Position numbers and translations under genes: made by a program. Below are positions 27,124 to 36,304 of a DNA stretch of 64,000 nt, piece after piece. The notes under the pieces were generated by a model. The model saw only the letters and a list, made by a program, of their open reading frames with translations. It was not told where the DNA came from and did no database searches. The stretch's first letter is position 1. Every line of letters starts with the position of its first letter. The DNA is taken from NCBI RefSeq assembly GCF_000718165.1, contig NZ_JOEY01000028.1:124001-188000 (forward strand), written 5' to 3'. Source of the stretch: Streptomyces fulvoviolaceus (lineage in GTDB: Bacteria > Actinomycetota > Actinomycetes > Streptomycetales > Streptomycetaceae).

Positions 27124-28026
27124 CTAGAAGACGGCGACGCCGTAGGCGTTCAGGGCCTCGACGACCGGCTGGAAGAAGGTCGTGCCGCCGGAGCTGCAGT
27201 TGCCGCTGCCGCCGGAGGTCAGACCGTAGGCGATGCCGCTGGACGAGTACAGCGGGCCGCCGGAGTCGCCGCCCTCGGCGCAGACGTTGGTCTGGATCAT
27301 GCCGTAGACGACGTCGCCGCTGCCGTAGTTGACGGTCGCGTTCAGGCCGGTGACAGTGCCGGTGTGGATACCGGTGGTCGAGCCGTCACGGATGACCGCG
27401 GTGCCCACGCTGGGCGTGCCCGAGCTGGTGATGTCCGTGTTGCCCGCGGTGCCGGACTTGGTGACCGATGTGTTGGTGTACCGGACCGCCGCGTAGTCGT
27501 TGGTCGGGAAGCTGTAGCTGACGTTCGTGCCGAGCGTGGTGGTCTGCCCCGAGTTGGAGTACCAGGTCGAGGCGACCTCACCGCAGTGGCCCGCGGTGAG
27601 GAAGTAGTAGGTGCTGCCGCTGCGGACGTTGAAGCCGAGCGAACAGCGGTAGCCACCACCGTAGATGGCGTCGCCACCGGTAATCAGCTTGTTGAACTTG
27701 CCCGGTGTGTGCTTGATCGTCAGAGCGCCGGCGTTGCTGCCCGCGGTCTTCTTGATCTTTGCGATCTCAGCCTGCGAGACCGTGCTGTCGACGGTGACGA
27801 TCACGCGGTTCGTCTTGGCGTCGACCGCCCAGGCGGTGCCCGCGATGTCCGACTTGAGAACCGACTTGTTGACACTGCTCAGTTGGGTGGCGCTGAAGGT
27901 CTGTGCGTCGGCCGCGCTCGCGCTGGGGACCGCGATCGCGGCCGCGGCGGCGAGTCCGGTGGTAACGGCGATCAGCCGGGTCCGTCTCGCAATGCCACTG
28001 CGGGGGGTGGTGCGCTTGATCCTCAC
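27124..28026 (-). CDS. streptogrisin A/B-like secreted serine protease
   Basis: A 300-residue preproprotease. The GTG at 28026 has GGGAGGGAAC upstream. The signal peptide ends around PSASA. The propeptide is short (about 40-115). The mature enzyme begins near [17 protein letters not shown] and follows the streptogrisin B pattern closely. The triad is His in FLTAGHCG, Asp in NDYAAVRY and Ser in GGDSGGPLY, with the S1-site stretch [10 protein letters not shown]. It is a paralogue of the protease at 24698-25780, about 1.3 kb away, and probably arose by local duplication. The short propeptide compared with its neighbour is a difference worth noting. Confidence 0.94.
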   Translation of the reverse strand: MRIKRTTPRSGIARRTRLIAVTTGLAAAAAIAVPSASAADAQTFSATQLSSVNKSVLKSDIAGTAWAVDAKTNRVIVTVDSTVSQAEIAKIKKTAGSNAGALTIKHTPGKFNKLITGGDAIYGGGYRCSLGFNVRSGSTYYFLTAGHCGEVASTWYSNSGQTTTLGTNVSYSFPTNDYAAVRYTNTSVTKSGTAGNTDITSSGTPSVGTAVIRDGSTTGIHTGTVTGLNATVNYGSGDVVYGMIQTNVCAEGGDSGGPLYSSSGIAYGLTSGGSGNCSSGGTTFFQPVVEALNAYGVAVF

Positions 28027-28239
28027 GTTTCGTTCCCTCCCAAGGGAAATCGTTGGGCCCGCGTGGGGTCGGGGCCCGTGAGGCGCAGTCGGAGGCACAT
28101 ATGTCCGGATTCCGAACACGCCGTGCCCCTGACAAGCGCTGTGGGGGGAGTATTCGGCCGAACGACCGGTAGGCGCAAGGGCGCCTTTCGGCCGTCAACC
28201 TTTGAACTAACCGTGCGATCCGAGTGAACCGACCGCCCC

Positions 28240-29034
28240 TCAGGCCAGATTGCGCTCCCCCGCCGCGACCGCGACCCCCAGCGTATTCCCCGGCGGCGGG
28301 AAAGGGCAGATGAAATGGTCGGCGAAGGCGCACGGCGGGAGCAGCGCACGGTTGAAGTCGACCGTCGTGCGCCCCTCGACGTCCGGCGCCGCCGGGCGCA
28401 GGAACCGGAACCGGTAACTGCCGTCCCCGCTCGTGAGATCGCCGAAAACCGCCCACAGCGAGCCGTCGTCCTGGACCGACACCTGAAGCGTCAGCTCCTG
28501 CCCGCCCAGCGTGAATGCGAGCACCCCGCCGAGACCGAGCCCACGGGCCTGGCCGTCCGCGTTCTCCACGCGTACGGTGCGATGGCCGCCGTACGGCGTG
28601 AAGCGCCCCGGCACGGACCAGCGCGGATCGTACGGCGTGGCCTCGATGCCCCGGAACGCCCGGCGCGCCTCCGAGGCGGGGTCGAAGTCCCGTACGCCCC
28701 ACACCCCTTCGCGGACCAGCACGACCAGCCGGCGCTCGCCGTACGCCACCCGGGCCGCGCCCGCCGGTCCGGGGTCGGCGGACAGCCGTACCGCACCGCC
28801 GAAGGGCCGCCCGTCAACGGTCAGTCCGTCCTCCGCGACGGCCGTCAGCACCACCGCGTCACCGTCGGCGGCCCAGTTCCCGGGGATGTCCGGAAGTCGG
28901 CCGTCCGGATAGTCCTCGATCCAGTGCGTGCCCGTCAGCGCGAGCGGTCCGTACGGCGCCGACACCGACTCGACGCGCTGCTCGTGCCACTGCTTCCACG
29001 CGTCGGACGCGTCCGACGAAATGCCTGTCGCCAT
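28240..29034 (-). CDS. DUF1684-family protein, last gene of the sulfur/flavin operon
   Basis: A 264-residue cytoplasmic protein of the DUF1684 family. Recognisable pieces are WKQWHEQRVESVSAPYG and LTGTHWIED near the start, a central VRDFDP segment, and the diagnostic end DFNRALLPPCAFADHFICPF followed by PPPGNTLGVAV, with Cys and His that could bind a metal. The biochemical function is unknown. The ATG at 29034 lies 4 bases after the upstream monooxygenase stop, with GGAAGGG inside that gene, so it is in the same operon. Its repeated company with flavin monooxygenases suggests a redox or sulfur role (inference). Confidence 0.85.
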   Translation of the reverse strand: MATGISSDASDAWKQWHEQRVESVSAPYGPLALTGTHWIEDYPDGRLPDIPGNWAADGDAVVLTAVAEDGLTVDGRPFGGAVRLSADPGPAGAARVAYGERRLVVLVREGVWGVRDFDPASEARRAFRGIEATPYDPRWSVPGRFTPYGGHRTVRVENADGQARGLGLGGVLAFTLGGQELTLQVSVQDDGSLWAVFGDLTSGDGSYRFRFLRPAAPDVEGRTTVDFNRALLPPCAFADHFICPFPPPGNTLGVAVAAGERNLA

Positions 29035-29038
29035 GTGA

Positions 29039-30376
29039 TCAACCCTTCCATACCGGGTCGGAAAGCCCGAGGTGCGAGCGCAGCGTGGTGCCCCGGTACT
29101 CCGTACGGAACGCGCCACGCTCCTGGAGCAGCGGCACCACCCGGTCCACGAACTCGTCGAGGCCGCCCGGGGTGAGGTGCGGGACGAGGATGAAGCCGTC
29201 GGCGGCGTCCCGCTGCACGAACTCGTCGAGCTCGGTCGCGACCGCCTCCGGGGTGCCGATGAAGGACTGCCGGCCGCTCGCCTCGATCACGGTCTGCCGG
29301 ATCGACAGCCCCTTCTCCCGGGACAGCGCCCGCCACTTCTCGGCGATCGCCACGGTGTCGCCGCGCCGGGTCCGCCCCTGCGTGATCGACGACTCCGGCA
29401 CCGGGTCGATGTCGGGGAGGGGCCCGTCGGGGTCGTACGACGACAAGTCCGTGCCCCAGACCTGCTCCAGCGCGAGGAGCGCGTTCTGCGGGGACACCTG
29501 CTGCCGTCGGATCTCCGTGGCCTTCTCCTGCGCCTCGGCGGCGGTGTCGCCGAGGACGACGCTGACGCCGGGCATGATCTTGAGATCGTCGGACGTACGA
29601 CCGTACCGCGCGAGGCGCCTTTTGACATCGGCGTAGAAGGAGCGGCCGGCCTCCAGCGTGCCGTGCCGGGTGAAGATCACGTCGGCCGTCGACGCGGCGA
29701 ACTCCCGTCCCTCGGCCGAGTCGCCGGCCTGGATGACCACCGGGTACCCCTGCGGCGAGCGCGGCACGGTGAACTCGCCCGCGATGTCGAAGTGTTGTCC
29801 CCGGTGCGCGAAGGGGCGGGAGACCCCGTCCGGGGTCCAGGTGTCCCACAACTCCCTTGTGGTGGCGACGAATTCGGTGGCGCGGGTGATGGGGGTCCCC
29901 CCGCTCGAGCGAAGCCGAGAGTGGGGGAGGTCAGCGCGGTCCAGGTAGCCGCCTCGCCGGAAGTTCTCCCCCGTGAAGGCGCCGGAGGAGGTCACCACGT
30001 TCCAGGCGGCCCGACCCCCGCTGAGATGGTCCAAGGTGGCGAACCTGCGAGCGAGTTCGTACGGCTCGTTGAAGGTCGCGTTGACCGTGGCGGCGAGCCC
30101 GAGACGCTCGGTGACGGCCGCGAGCGCGTTGAGGACGGTGATCGACTCGGGGCGCCCGACCACGTCCAAGTCGTGGATACGGCCCTTGTGTTCGCGCAGC
30201 CTCAGCCCCTCGGCGAGGAAGAAGAAGTCGAACAGACCGCGCTCGGCGGTCCGGGCCAGGTGCTCGAAGGAGGAGAACTCGATCTGGGACTTCGAGCGCG
30301 GATCGGCCCATACGGTGGTGTTGTTGACCCCAGGGAAGTGCGCCGCCAGGTGCATGTACTTCCGACCTGCGGTCAT
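29039..30376 (-). CDS. FMN-dependent monooxygenase, NtaA/SnaA/DszA-like
   Basis: A 445-residue class C flavin monooxygenase of the bacterial luciferase superfamily. These use reduced FMN supplied by a partner reductase to attack organosulfur or chelate substrates. Diagnostic blocks are AAHFPGVNNTTVWADP at the start, LSGGRAAWNVVTSSGAFTGE with EN-FRRGG, and PVVIQAGDSAEGREFAAS. Residues about 150-164 (LPHSRLRSSGGTPIT) do not fit the family. They correspond to a known Streptomyces dispersed palindrome inserted in frame at 29891-29930, in the loop just after ENFRRGG. Start ATG 30376 overlaps the previous stop (ATGA). Activity may survive because the insertion is in frame. Confidence 0.9.
   Translation of the reverse strand: MTAGRKYMHLAAHFPGVNNTTVWADPRSKSQIEFSSFEHLARTAERGLFDFFFLAEGLRLREHKGRIHDLDVVGRPESITVLNALAAVTERLGLAATVNATFNEPYELARRFATLDHLSGGRAAWNVVTSSGAFTGENFRRGGYLDRADLPHSRLRSSGGTPITRATEFVATTRELWDTWTPDGVSRPFAHRGQHFDIAGEFTVPRSPQGYPVVIQAGDSAEGREFAASTADVIFTRHGTLEAGRSFYADVKRRLARYGRTSDDLKIMPGVSVVLGDTAAEAQEKATEIRRQQVSPQNALLALEQVWGTDLSSYDPDGPLPDIDPVPESSITQGRTRRGDTVAIAEKWRALSREKGLSIRQTVIEASGRQSFIGTPEAVATELDEFVQRDAADGFILVPHLTPGGLDEFVDRVVPLLQERGAFRTEYRGTTLRSHLGLSDPVWKG
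29891..29930. repeat. Streptomyces dispersed palindrome within the monooxygenase gene
   Basis: A 40-base element starting GGGGGTCCCCCCGCTCGAG and ending CCGAGAGTGGGGGAGG, with inverted halves. From memory it is a recurrent intergenic element of Streptomyces genomes. Here it lies inside an open frame and preserves it. Confidence 0.8.
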
Positions 30377-31440
30377 GACGCTCCCCCTGTCACGACGTAC
30401 TGGTTGGCGGGCTTGGCGAGACCAAGGTGCTCCCGGAGCGTGCTGCCCGGGTAGAAGGTGCGGAACAGGCCCCGGTGCTGCAGCAGTGCCACCGTGCCGT
30501 TGACGAGCCGCTCCAGGTCACGGCGCGGCTCGACGGGCGTGAGGTGGAAGCCGTCGACCGTACCGTCCGCGTGCCAGGCGGCGATCAGCTCCGCGAGGTC
30601 GACGGGGCCGCCCCGGTAGAGCGGGCCCTGCGCGGTCTGCCGGGGGCCGCCCCCGCCGTGGCCCGGCTCGGCCGCGTGCTCCCCGTCCCCGAGGTCGACG
30701 AGAAGGCTCGCGAGGACCCGAAGGTCATCGGGGTTGCGACCGAACTCCACGGCTTCCGACCGGAGTTGGTCGCGTACGGCACCGGCGTGCGCGGCGCTCG
30801 CGGCCCGGACGAGGGCCACGTCGGCGTACTGGGCCGCGGTTCGCCGGGCCTGCCCCTCGGTGGCGTCGACCACCCGCACCGGGTGGCCCTGCGGCGGGCG
30901 CGGCACGATCGAGGGGCCTCTGACCGAGAAGGACGCGCCCTGGAAGTCGACGTAATGCAGCTTGTCCCGGTCGAGGAAACGGCCGGTCGCCTCGTCCCGT
31001 ATCTCGGCGTCGTCCTCCCAGCTGTCCCACAACTTCGCGGCCACGTCGGCGACTTCGCCGGCCTCCTGCCACAGGGCGTCGGCGGCGGCCGCGTGCCGGC
31101 GGCCGAAGAGGCGGGCCTCGCCCTCGGTGGTCGACACGTCGAGCCGCCAGCCGGCCCGGCCCCGGCTGATCCAGTCGAGGGTCGCGACGGCTGCCTGGAC
31201 GTGGAAGGGCTCGGTGTGCGTGGTCGTGACGGTGGGCACCAGGCCGATGCGGCCGGTTTCGGGCGCCACGCGCGAGAGAACGGCGAGGGCGTCGAGCCCG
31301 GGGCGGGCGAAGGTGTCGTCCAGCGTCACGAAGTCGAGGCCCCCGCGCTCGGCGAGCCGCGCGAGGTCGACGTAGGAGCCGGCGTCATGGACGGACGGCT
31401 GGTCGACGGCGGCGGCGAGATGCAACAGTCCCATGGTCAC
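30373..31440 (-). CDS. LLM-class flavin-dependent oxidoreductase
   Basis: A 355-residue luciferase-like monooxygenase distinct from its neighbour. The TIM-barrel start [23 protein letters not shown] reads into [42 protein letters not shown] is the usual flavin/substrate block, and the end carries [21 protein letters not shown] as in the NtaA-like group. The stop/start overlaps on both sides (ATGA at 30373-30376 and 31437-31440) tie it into the operon. With the second monooxygenase it forms a pair seen in sulfonate, sulfone and EDTA-type degradation loci. Substrate unknown. Confidence 0.88.
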   Translation of the reverse strand: MTMGLLHLAAAVDQPSVHDAGSYVDLARLAERGGLDFVTLDDTFARPGLDALAVLSRVAPETGRIGLVPTVTTTHTEPFHVQAAVATLDWISRGRAGWRLDVSTTEGEARLFGRRHAAAADALWQEAGEVADVAAKLWDSWEDDAEIRDEATGRFLDRDKLHYVDFQGASFSVRGPSIVPRPPQGHPVRVVDATEGQARRTAAQYADVALVRAASAAHAGAVRDQLRSEAVEFGRNPDDLRVLASLLVDLGDGEHAAEPGHGGGGPRQTAQGPLYRGGPVDLAELIAAWHADGTVDGFHLTPVEPRRDLERLVNGTVALLQHRGLFRTFYPGSTLREHLGLAKPANQYVVTGGAS

Positions 31441-32198
31441 AGCACCTTCGAGAGAAACGCCCGGGTCCGTTCGTGCCGCGGATCGTCGAGTACGTCGCCG
31501 GGCGGGCCCTGTTCGACGATGCGCCCGTCGTCCATGAACACGACCGTGTCGGCGACCTCGCGGGCGAATCCGATCTCGTGCGTGACGACGATCATCGTGG
31601 TGCCCTGATGGGCCAAGTCCTTGATGACGTCGAGGACTTCACCGACCAGCTCGGGGTCGAGCGCGGAGGTCGGTTCGTCGAAGAGCAGCAGCCTGGGCTC
31701 CAGCGCGAGGGCCCGGGCGATGGCGACCCGCTGCTGCTGCCCGCCGGAGAGCTGCTTCGGATAGGCGTCGGCCTTGTCCGCGAGCCCGACCCGGTCGAGC
31801 AGCCGCTTCGCAGCCTCCACGGCCTCCTTGCGGGGCCGCTTGAGCGCGGAGACCGGCGCCTCGACGACGTTGTCCAGCACGGTGAGGTGCGGGAACAGGT
31901 TGAAGTTCTGGAAGACGAAGCCGATCCGCGTGCGCTGCCGCAGCACCTCGCGCTCGGGCAGCTCGTACAGCTTGTCGCCGCTGCGCCGGTAGCCGACCAG
32001 CGCGCCGTCCACGCTGATCGCGCCCCGGTCCACCTTCTCCAGGTGGTTGATGGTGCGCAGCAGCGTCGACTTGCCGGAGCCGGAGGGGCCGAGGATCACG
32101 GTGACCTCGCCGGCACGCACGGCGAGATCGATGCCCTTGAGCACTTCCAGGGAGCCGAAACTCTTGTGGACGGACCGTATGTCGACCATGACGCTCAT
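31437..32198 (-). CDS. polar amino acid ABC transporter ATP-binding protein
   Basis: A 253-residue ABC ATPase of the GlnQ/TcyC group. Walker A is [11 protein letters not shown]-loop [10 protein letters not shown], signature LSGGQQQR, Walker [13 protein letters not shown] and H-loop VVTHE. All motifs are intact. A 15-residue insertion after [13 protein letters not shown] is common in this subgroup, including cystine importers. ATG 32198 with AAGGAAG upstream. The permease and binding protein of the same system lie at 33990-34847 and 35253-36200. Its stop overlaps the flavin oxidoreductase start, coupling uptake with catabolism. Confidence 0.94.
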   Translation of the reverse strand: MSVMVDIRSVHKSFGSLEVLKGIDLAVRAGEVTVILGPSGSGKSTLLRTINHLEKVDRGAISVDGALVGYRRSGDKLYELPEREVLRQRTRIGFVFQNFNLFPHLTVLDNVVEAPVSALKRPRKEAVEAAKRLLDRVGLADKADAYPKQLSGGQQQRVAIARALALEPRLLLFDEPTSALDPELVGEVLDVIKDLAHQGTTMIVVTHEIGFAREVADTVVFMDDGRIVEQGPPGDVLDDPRHERTRAFLSKVL

Positions 32199-32226
32199 CG
32201 CTGAACTTCCTTGGAATAGAGGGGAC

Positions 32227-33993
32227 TTAGGCGGCCGCACGGCCGGCGAGCGCGCTCAGGAACGCCAGCGCGGCCCGCGCGGTGGCGTCGTTCTGCCGGA
32301 AGGCGGGCCCGCCCGTGCGCGGCCGGGTGAACGCGCCCGGGGTGCGGCCGTCGGTGTGCGGCCCGAGCGCGAAGCGCCGCGGGTGCGGCCGCCCGGCCCG
32401 GTCCAGGACCCGCCCGTCGGCACGGTCCACCCGCAGCAGCCCGTCCGGTGTCTCGCCGGCACCGTCGGCGTGCAGCTCACGCAGCAGCGGGTCGAGGGCA
32501 CGCCGGAGCGTCGGCTCGGGCAGCCGGGCCTCGACCAGCGCCCGCGCCTCGACCGAGAAGCCGGGCACGGTCGGGCTCGACGCCCGGAACACCCCGTCCT
32601 CGGCCCGTACGGCCATGTCCGCCCCGACGAACTTCAGCACCCCCGCCCGGGACAGCGCGAGCAGCTGCCGCAGCCGGGGTCCGGGCGGCCCGGAGGCGAG
32701 GTAGCTGAAGAACCCGTGCCACGAGGAGCCGATGTTCCCGAGCCGGACCAGCTGTCCGTAGACGGAGAGCAGGCCGAGGAAGACGGCCAGGTCGGAGCTG
32801 TATGCGGGATCATGACTACGGCTCAGGTCGGCCTCCACATACCCGCGCAGTCCTTCCTGGAACTCCTCGTGCGTCGCGTACCGCATCCCGTCCAGCGGAC
32901 GGTCGAGCGCGGCGAGGTCGAGCCGGTCGGCGGGGTCCGGCACGGCGGAGGCGACGAGGGTCGCACGCTCGTCCCGATCGGCCGCCGCGTACTTCTCCTC
33001 GAAGTCGGTCCAGGCGACGGAGGTCCGCTCGGGGTGGACCGTGAACAGCCGGTGGTAGTGCGCGAACCCGAGCTCCTTCTCCACCAGCGGCCACACGTCC
33101 CGCCGGAAGTCGAAGCCCTCCGGCCGGGCGAGCAGCCCGTCGATCTCGGCGGGCCCCAGGAACCGTGGCAGCGGCGGCCGTTCACCGGTCCAGTCGTAGC
33201 CGATCTTCGACCGGTACGGCACTCCGCGCCGCGAGCCGACGTACAGCACCGGCTCCCGCCCCGAGGGCACGTAGGTGTCCCCCTCGTACCGCCCGCCCCG
33301 CCCCTCGGTCAGCAGCACCATCAGGTCGACGAAGGCGAGCCCGAAGCCGCGGACGAGGACGGGTTCGCCGGGCGCGAGCGAGGACAGGTCGCTGTCGGCG
33401 GTGAAGTCCGGCGGGAGGTGGACGAGGTCGTGCTCGAGGGCGTACGCAGCCAACTCACGCTGCTCGTCGTCGAGTTCGGCATCCAGGTGCCCAAGGTTCA
33501 GCACGACGAGGTCGGCCAGGAGCGGGCGCGGGCGGCCCTCCAGCCACACCTGCTGACGTCCCTCGCGCGAACCGCTCACCCGCAGGGCCCGCCTCGGGTG
33601 GTGGTGAACGGCCACGGAGGAAGGCAGCGCGGCCACCGCCCGCTCGTGCACCCAGCGCAGATACGCGCCCTGCAGCTGCCGGTCCGCGAAGGTGCCGCCG
33701 TCGATGCCGGCCCACTCGTGCAGCGTGGGGCCGGGGCGCACGGGCCCGGCCATGTCCACCGTCTCGTCGGTGAACATGGTGACGTCCTCGGCGTGCGAGT
33801 TCATCCACAGCAGCGGCGACTGCGCCGCGCGCCAGATGCGCCCGGCGCCCGGCGGATGGGGGTCGACGAGATGGATGTCGAAGCCCTCGACGAGGCCCGA
33901 ACCGCCGTACAGCTCGGGCGCGTTGGCGGCGATCCGCTCGATCAGACCGGTCCCTCGCGGACCGGCCCCGACGATCACCAGGGAGTGCCTCAT
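32227..33993 (-). CDS. FAD/NAD(P)-binding protein (FAD_NAD_bind_9 type)
   Basis: A 588-residue flavoprotein-like protein. The Rossmann dinucleotide motif is [17 protein letters not shown] near residue 6. [22 protein letters not shown] and LGHLDAELD match the FAD_NAD_bind_9/HydN-like family found beside actinobacterial sulfur uptake genes. A second dinucleotide segment is plausible at [19 protein letters not shown]. It may act as an oxidase or as a reductase feeding flavin to the two monooxygenases (inference). ATG 33993 overlaps the permease stop as ATGA. The frame continues 250 codons upstream by chance but that part is antisense-like within the permease gene. Confidence 0.86.
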   Translation of the reverse strand: MRHSLVIVGAGPRGTGLIERIAANAPELYGGSGLVEGFDIHLVDPHPPGAGRIWRAAQSPLLWMNSHAEDVTMFTDETVDMAGPVRPGPTLHEWAGIDGGTFADRQLQGAYLRWVHERAVAALPSSVAVHHHPRRALRVSGSREGRQQVWLEGRPRPLLADLVVLNLGHLDAELDDEQRELAAYALEHDLVHLPPDFTADSDLSSLAPGEPVLVRGFGLAFVDLMVLLTEGRGGRYEGDTYVPSGREPVLYVGSRRGVPYRSKIGYDWTGERPPLPRFLGPAEIDGLLARPEGFDFRRDVWPLVEKELGFAHYHRLFTVHPERTSVAWTDFEEKYAAADRDERATLVASAVPDPADRLDLAALDRPLDGMRYATHEEFQEGLRGYVEADLSRSHDPAYSSDLAVFLGLLSVYGQLVRLGNIGSSWHGFFSYLASGPPGPRLRQLLALSRAGVLKFVGADMAVRAEDGVFRASSPTVPGFSVEARALVEARLPEPTLRRALDPLLRELHADGAGETPDGLLRVDRADGRVLDRAGRPHPRRFALGPHTDGRTPGAFTRPRTGGPAFRQNDATARAALAFLSALAGRAAA

Positions 33994-34847
33994 CGCGTGC
34001 GCTCCGAGCCGCGCGCGTAGTGCTTCTCCACGTAGTACTGACCGACGCCGAGCACCGAGGTGACCACGGTGTACCAGACGGTGGCCACCATCAGCAGCGG
34101 GATGACCTGGTAGGTGCGGTGGTAGACGAGCTGTACCGAGTAGAGCAGGTCCTGTACGGCGATCACGCTGACGATGGAGGTGCCTTTGAGGGTGCCGATC
34201 AGCATGTTCCCGGCGGGCGGCACGATGGCACGCATCGCCTGCGGCAGCACGATCCGCCACCAGCGGCGCCACCGGCTCAGGCCCAGCGCCTGGGCGGCCT
34301 CGATCTGTCCCCGGTCGACGGAGAGGATGCCGCCCCGCACGACCTCGGCGGCGTAAGCGGCCTCGTGCAGGGTCAGGCCGATGATGGCGACGGTGACCGG
34401 GCCGAGCAGGTCGACCGTCTTCACCCCGAGGATCTGCGGGTACAGCGCCCCGATGTTGAACCACAGCAGCAGCTGCACCAGGATCGGGATCGACCTGAAC
34501 AGCCAGACGTATCCCCAACTGACGCTTCTGAGCACGGGGTTGGCAGACAGCCGGCCCGCGGCGAGCAGCGCGCCCAGCGCAAAGCCGAGCGTCATCACCA
34601 CCGCGGTCAGCCACAGCGTGAGCCACAGTCCGCGCAGCACCGCGTCCGAGGTGAAGTAGTCGGCGACGACGTCCCACTGGAACGCCTGGTTGCGCAGGAC
34701 GGAGTTGACGGCGAGGCCGAGCAGTACGAGAACGGCGACCGCGGCCGTCCACGTGCCGAGACGGCGCCGCGGGACGATCCGCAGGGAATCCGCGTTCTCC
34801 GGTATCTCCGGGGCGGCGGGGGCTTTGGCGAGGGTGTCGGAGGACAT
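33990..34847 (-). CDS. polar amino acid ABC transporter permease
   Basis: A 285-residue permease of the HisM/GlnP/TcyB type. A hydrophilic N-terminal 30 residues (APEIPENADS) precede about five to six helices. The cytoplasmic EAA loop reads EAAQALGLSRWRRWWRIVLPQAMR, which couples to the ATPase. RSIPILVQLLLWFN and HEAAYAAEVVRGGI are family hallmarks. It is a single permease, so it probably homodimerises. ATG 34847 opens the minus-strand operon; the binding protein is transcribed divergently. Confidence 0.93.
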   Translation of the reverse strand: MSSDTLAKAPAAPEIPENADSLRIVPRRRLGTWTAAVAVLVLLGLAVNSVLRNQAFQWDVVADYFTSDAVLRGLWLTLWLTAVVMTLGFALGALLAAGRLSANPVLRSVSWGYVWLFRSIPILVQLLLWFNIGALYPQILGVKTVDLLGPVTVAIIGLTLHEAAYAAEVVRGGILSVDRGQIEAAQALGLSRWRRWWRIVLPQAMRAIVPPAGNMLIGTLKGTSIVSVIAVQDLLYSVQLVYHRTYQVIPLLMVATVWYTVVTSVLGVGQYYVEKHYARGSERTR

Positions 34848-35252
34848 GCGAAGGCTCCGTGACGTCGAGTCAGTCGAACACGGTGAATGCCTTCAACACG
34901 GATGCGGCCGAGCCCCTCAGCAGGGCCGCCCTTTGAGACTACGGGTGAGTTTCCCCTCACTGTCAAGGCTGTCCATACTGTGAGCCGTACGTCTCAAGTC
35001 AGTTGACGCACAACCGGATGCCTGTTCCACTTGGCCCATGCATCCACAGCAGTGGCTGGTCAAGCGCTCCCACATCGACTTCGGTCGAGTGTGGTCCTCC
35101 TCCTGTTGAGCTGACCCCCTGCGCGCCCTGATGTCCTGGATCTCCTGATCCGTCGGGCGCCTTTCGCGTTTCTCCCCACGCTCTGCCTTCACACGCGCCC
35201 CCTCCCCTCACCCGGTGCTTCCTCGCTTTCTGTGTTCAGGAGACCGCACACG
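34848..35252. other. 405-bp divergent control region of the sulfur locus
   Basis: It separates the minus-strand operon from the binding-protein gene. It contains a leader-peptide frame (35038-35109) on the plus strand. It also holds an imperfect long-range inverted repeat, TTGAGAC-TACGG at about 34933-34945 versus CCGTAC-GTCTCAA at 34986-34998, and a local GTGAG-N5-CCTCAC hairpin near 34946-34961. From 35110 to 35252 the sequence is C/T-rich and could form the attenuator, but I cannot fold it reliably. Confidence 0.55.
35038..35109 (+). CDS. 23-residue putative leader peptide ending in Ser-Ser-Ser-Cys
   Basis: A short ATG frame 143 bases upstream of the binding-protein gene. Its C-terminal half, KRSHIDFGRVWSSSC, matches the pattern R-x-H-[VI]-D-x-x-R-x-x-S-x-x-C of the putative leader peptides found upstream of actinobacterial sulfur-metabolism genes (recalled knowledge). 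The Cys codon is the last sense codon before TGA, as expected if ribosome stalling under cysteine shortage controls downstream expression. The ribosome site is weak. Length and composition fit; without a family hit the call rests on the motif and on the gene context. Confidence 0.62.
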   Translation: MHPQQWLVKRSHIDFGRVWSSSC

Positions 35253-36200
35253 ATGCGTACGTCCACGCGTGCCCGTAACCGCGTTTTCACCTCTTTTGCC
35301 CTGATTACCTCGGCGACCCTGTTCCTCACCGCGTGCGGCTCCGGCTCGGGCGACTCCACCGGCTCCGCCGCGGGCGTCGCGGCCAAGTCCGACGCGATCC
35401 CCACCACGGACGTCGTCTCGACCATCAAGAAGGACGCGGCCGCGGCCGAGTTGCTGCCCTCCGGCACCACCAGACTGTCTCTCGCCGTCAGCGTCGGCGG
35501 CCAACCGCCCGGCACCTCGATCCTGGACGACGGGAAGACCCTGGCCGGCCAGGACGTCGACTTCGCGAACGCGGTCGCCAAGGTCCTCGGCATCAAGCTC
35601 AAGACCGAGCAGGCCAGCTTCGAGGCGATCCTGCCGGCGCTCGGCAGCGGCAAGTACGACCTCGGCGTCGGCAACTTCGGCGTGACCGACGAGCGGCGCA
35701 GAACGATCGACTTCGTCACCTACATCAACGACGGCCAGGGCTTCGCCACCCGCAAGGACAGCAAGCTCTCCAAGGTCACCGACCTGACGCAGCTGTGCGG
35801 CCTGAACATCGCCACCGGCGCGGGCACCACCTTCGAGGCCACGCTGGAGGACAGCAAGCACCTCTGCACGGACGCGGGCAAGAAGGCGTACGAGGTGCAG
35901 ACCTACAGCGAGCAGGGCGCGATCTGGTCCTCGCTCCAGCAGGGCCGCAGCGACATCGTGATGTCCACGATCAACGGCCTGCGCTACGCGGTCGCCCACC
36001 AGGACGGCGTCAAGTTCCTCAACGAGTTCCACCGCCTCGACGTCGGCTTCGCCTTCAAGAAGGGCACGAAGCTGGCCCCGGCCTTCCGGGCCGCGGTGAA
36101 CGACCTGATCGCCAACGGCACCTACGCCAAGATCCTGAAGAAGTGGGGCACGACGGGCTCAGCGATAACAAAGTCGCAGATCTCCCCTCCAGAGCTGTAA
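35253..36200 (+). CDS. amino acid ABC transporter substrate-binding lipoprotein
   Basis: A 315-residue periplasmic-type binding protein. The lipoprotein signal ends LFLTACGSGSGD, with the lipidated Cys near position 28. The SBP_bac_3 fold is clear: ILDDGKTLAGQDVDFANAVAKVLG, then the class hallmark YDLGVGNFGVTDERRRTIDFVTY. The pocket Arg/Asp in that block bind the alpha-amino and carboxyl groups. Two mature Cys (QLCGL, KHLCT) may pair. ATG 35253 has AGGAGA about 10 bases upstream. Divergent from its permease and ATPase; context suggests a sulfur-containing amino acid or related organosulfur ligand. Confidence 0.92.
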   Translation: MRTSTRARNRVFTSFALITSATLFLTACGSGSGDSTGSAAGVAAKSDAIPTTDVVSTIKKDAAAAELLPSGTTRLSLAVSVGGQPPGTSILDDGKTLAGQDVDFANAVAKVLGIKLKTEQASFEAILPALGSGKYDLGVGNFGVTDERRRTIDFVTYINDGQGFATRKDSKLSKVTDLTQLCGLNIATGAGTTFEATLEDSKHLCTDAGKKAYEVQTYSEQGAIWSSLQQGRSDIVMSTINGLRYAVAHQDGVKFLNEFHRLDVGFAFKKGTKLAPAFRAAVNDLIANGTYAKILKKWGTTGSAITKSQISPPEL

Positions 36201-36207
36201 CCCACCC

Positions 36208-36280
36208 AGGGGCGCGGGGCTGTATCGATATGTGGCTCCGCCGCGTGGGCGCGACCAGCCACAGAGCACCCGCAGCCGCC
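36208..36280. repeat. dispersed intergenic repeat, family B, copy 1
   Basis: It begins AGGGGCGCGGGG, continues through GCGCGACCAGCCACA and ends CGCAGCCGCC. The same three blocks in order occur on the other strand at 47200-47251. Copy 1 carries an extra insert of about 25 bases (TATCGATATGTGGCTCCGCC) between the first two blocks. Confidence 0.75.
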
Positions 36281-36304
36281 ATACGACACCCACCCCTACG
36301 GCGA

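Noticed and set aside
34917..35192. Minus-strand frame of 91 codons in the sulfur control region
   Set aside because: No ribosome site or homologous pattern, and it overlaps the leader peptide; composition is basic and unconserved-looking.
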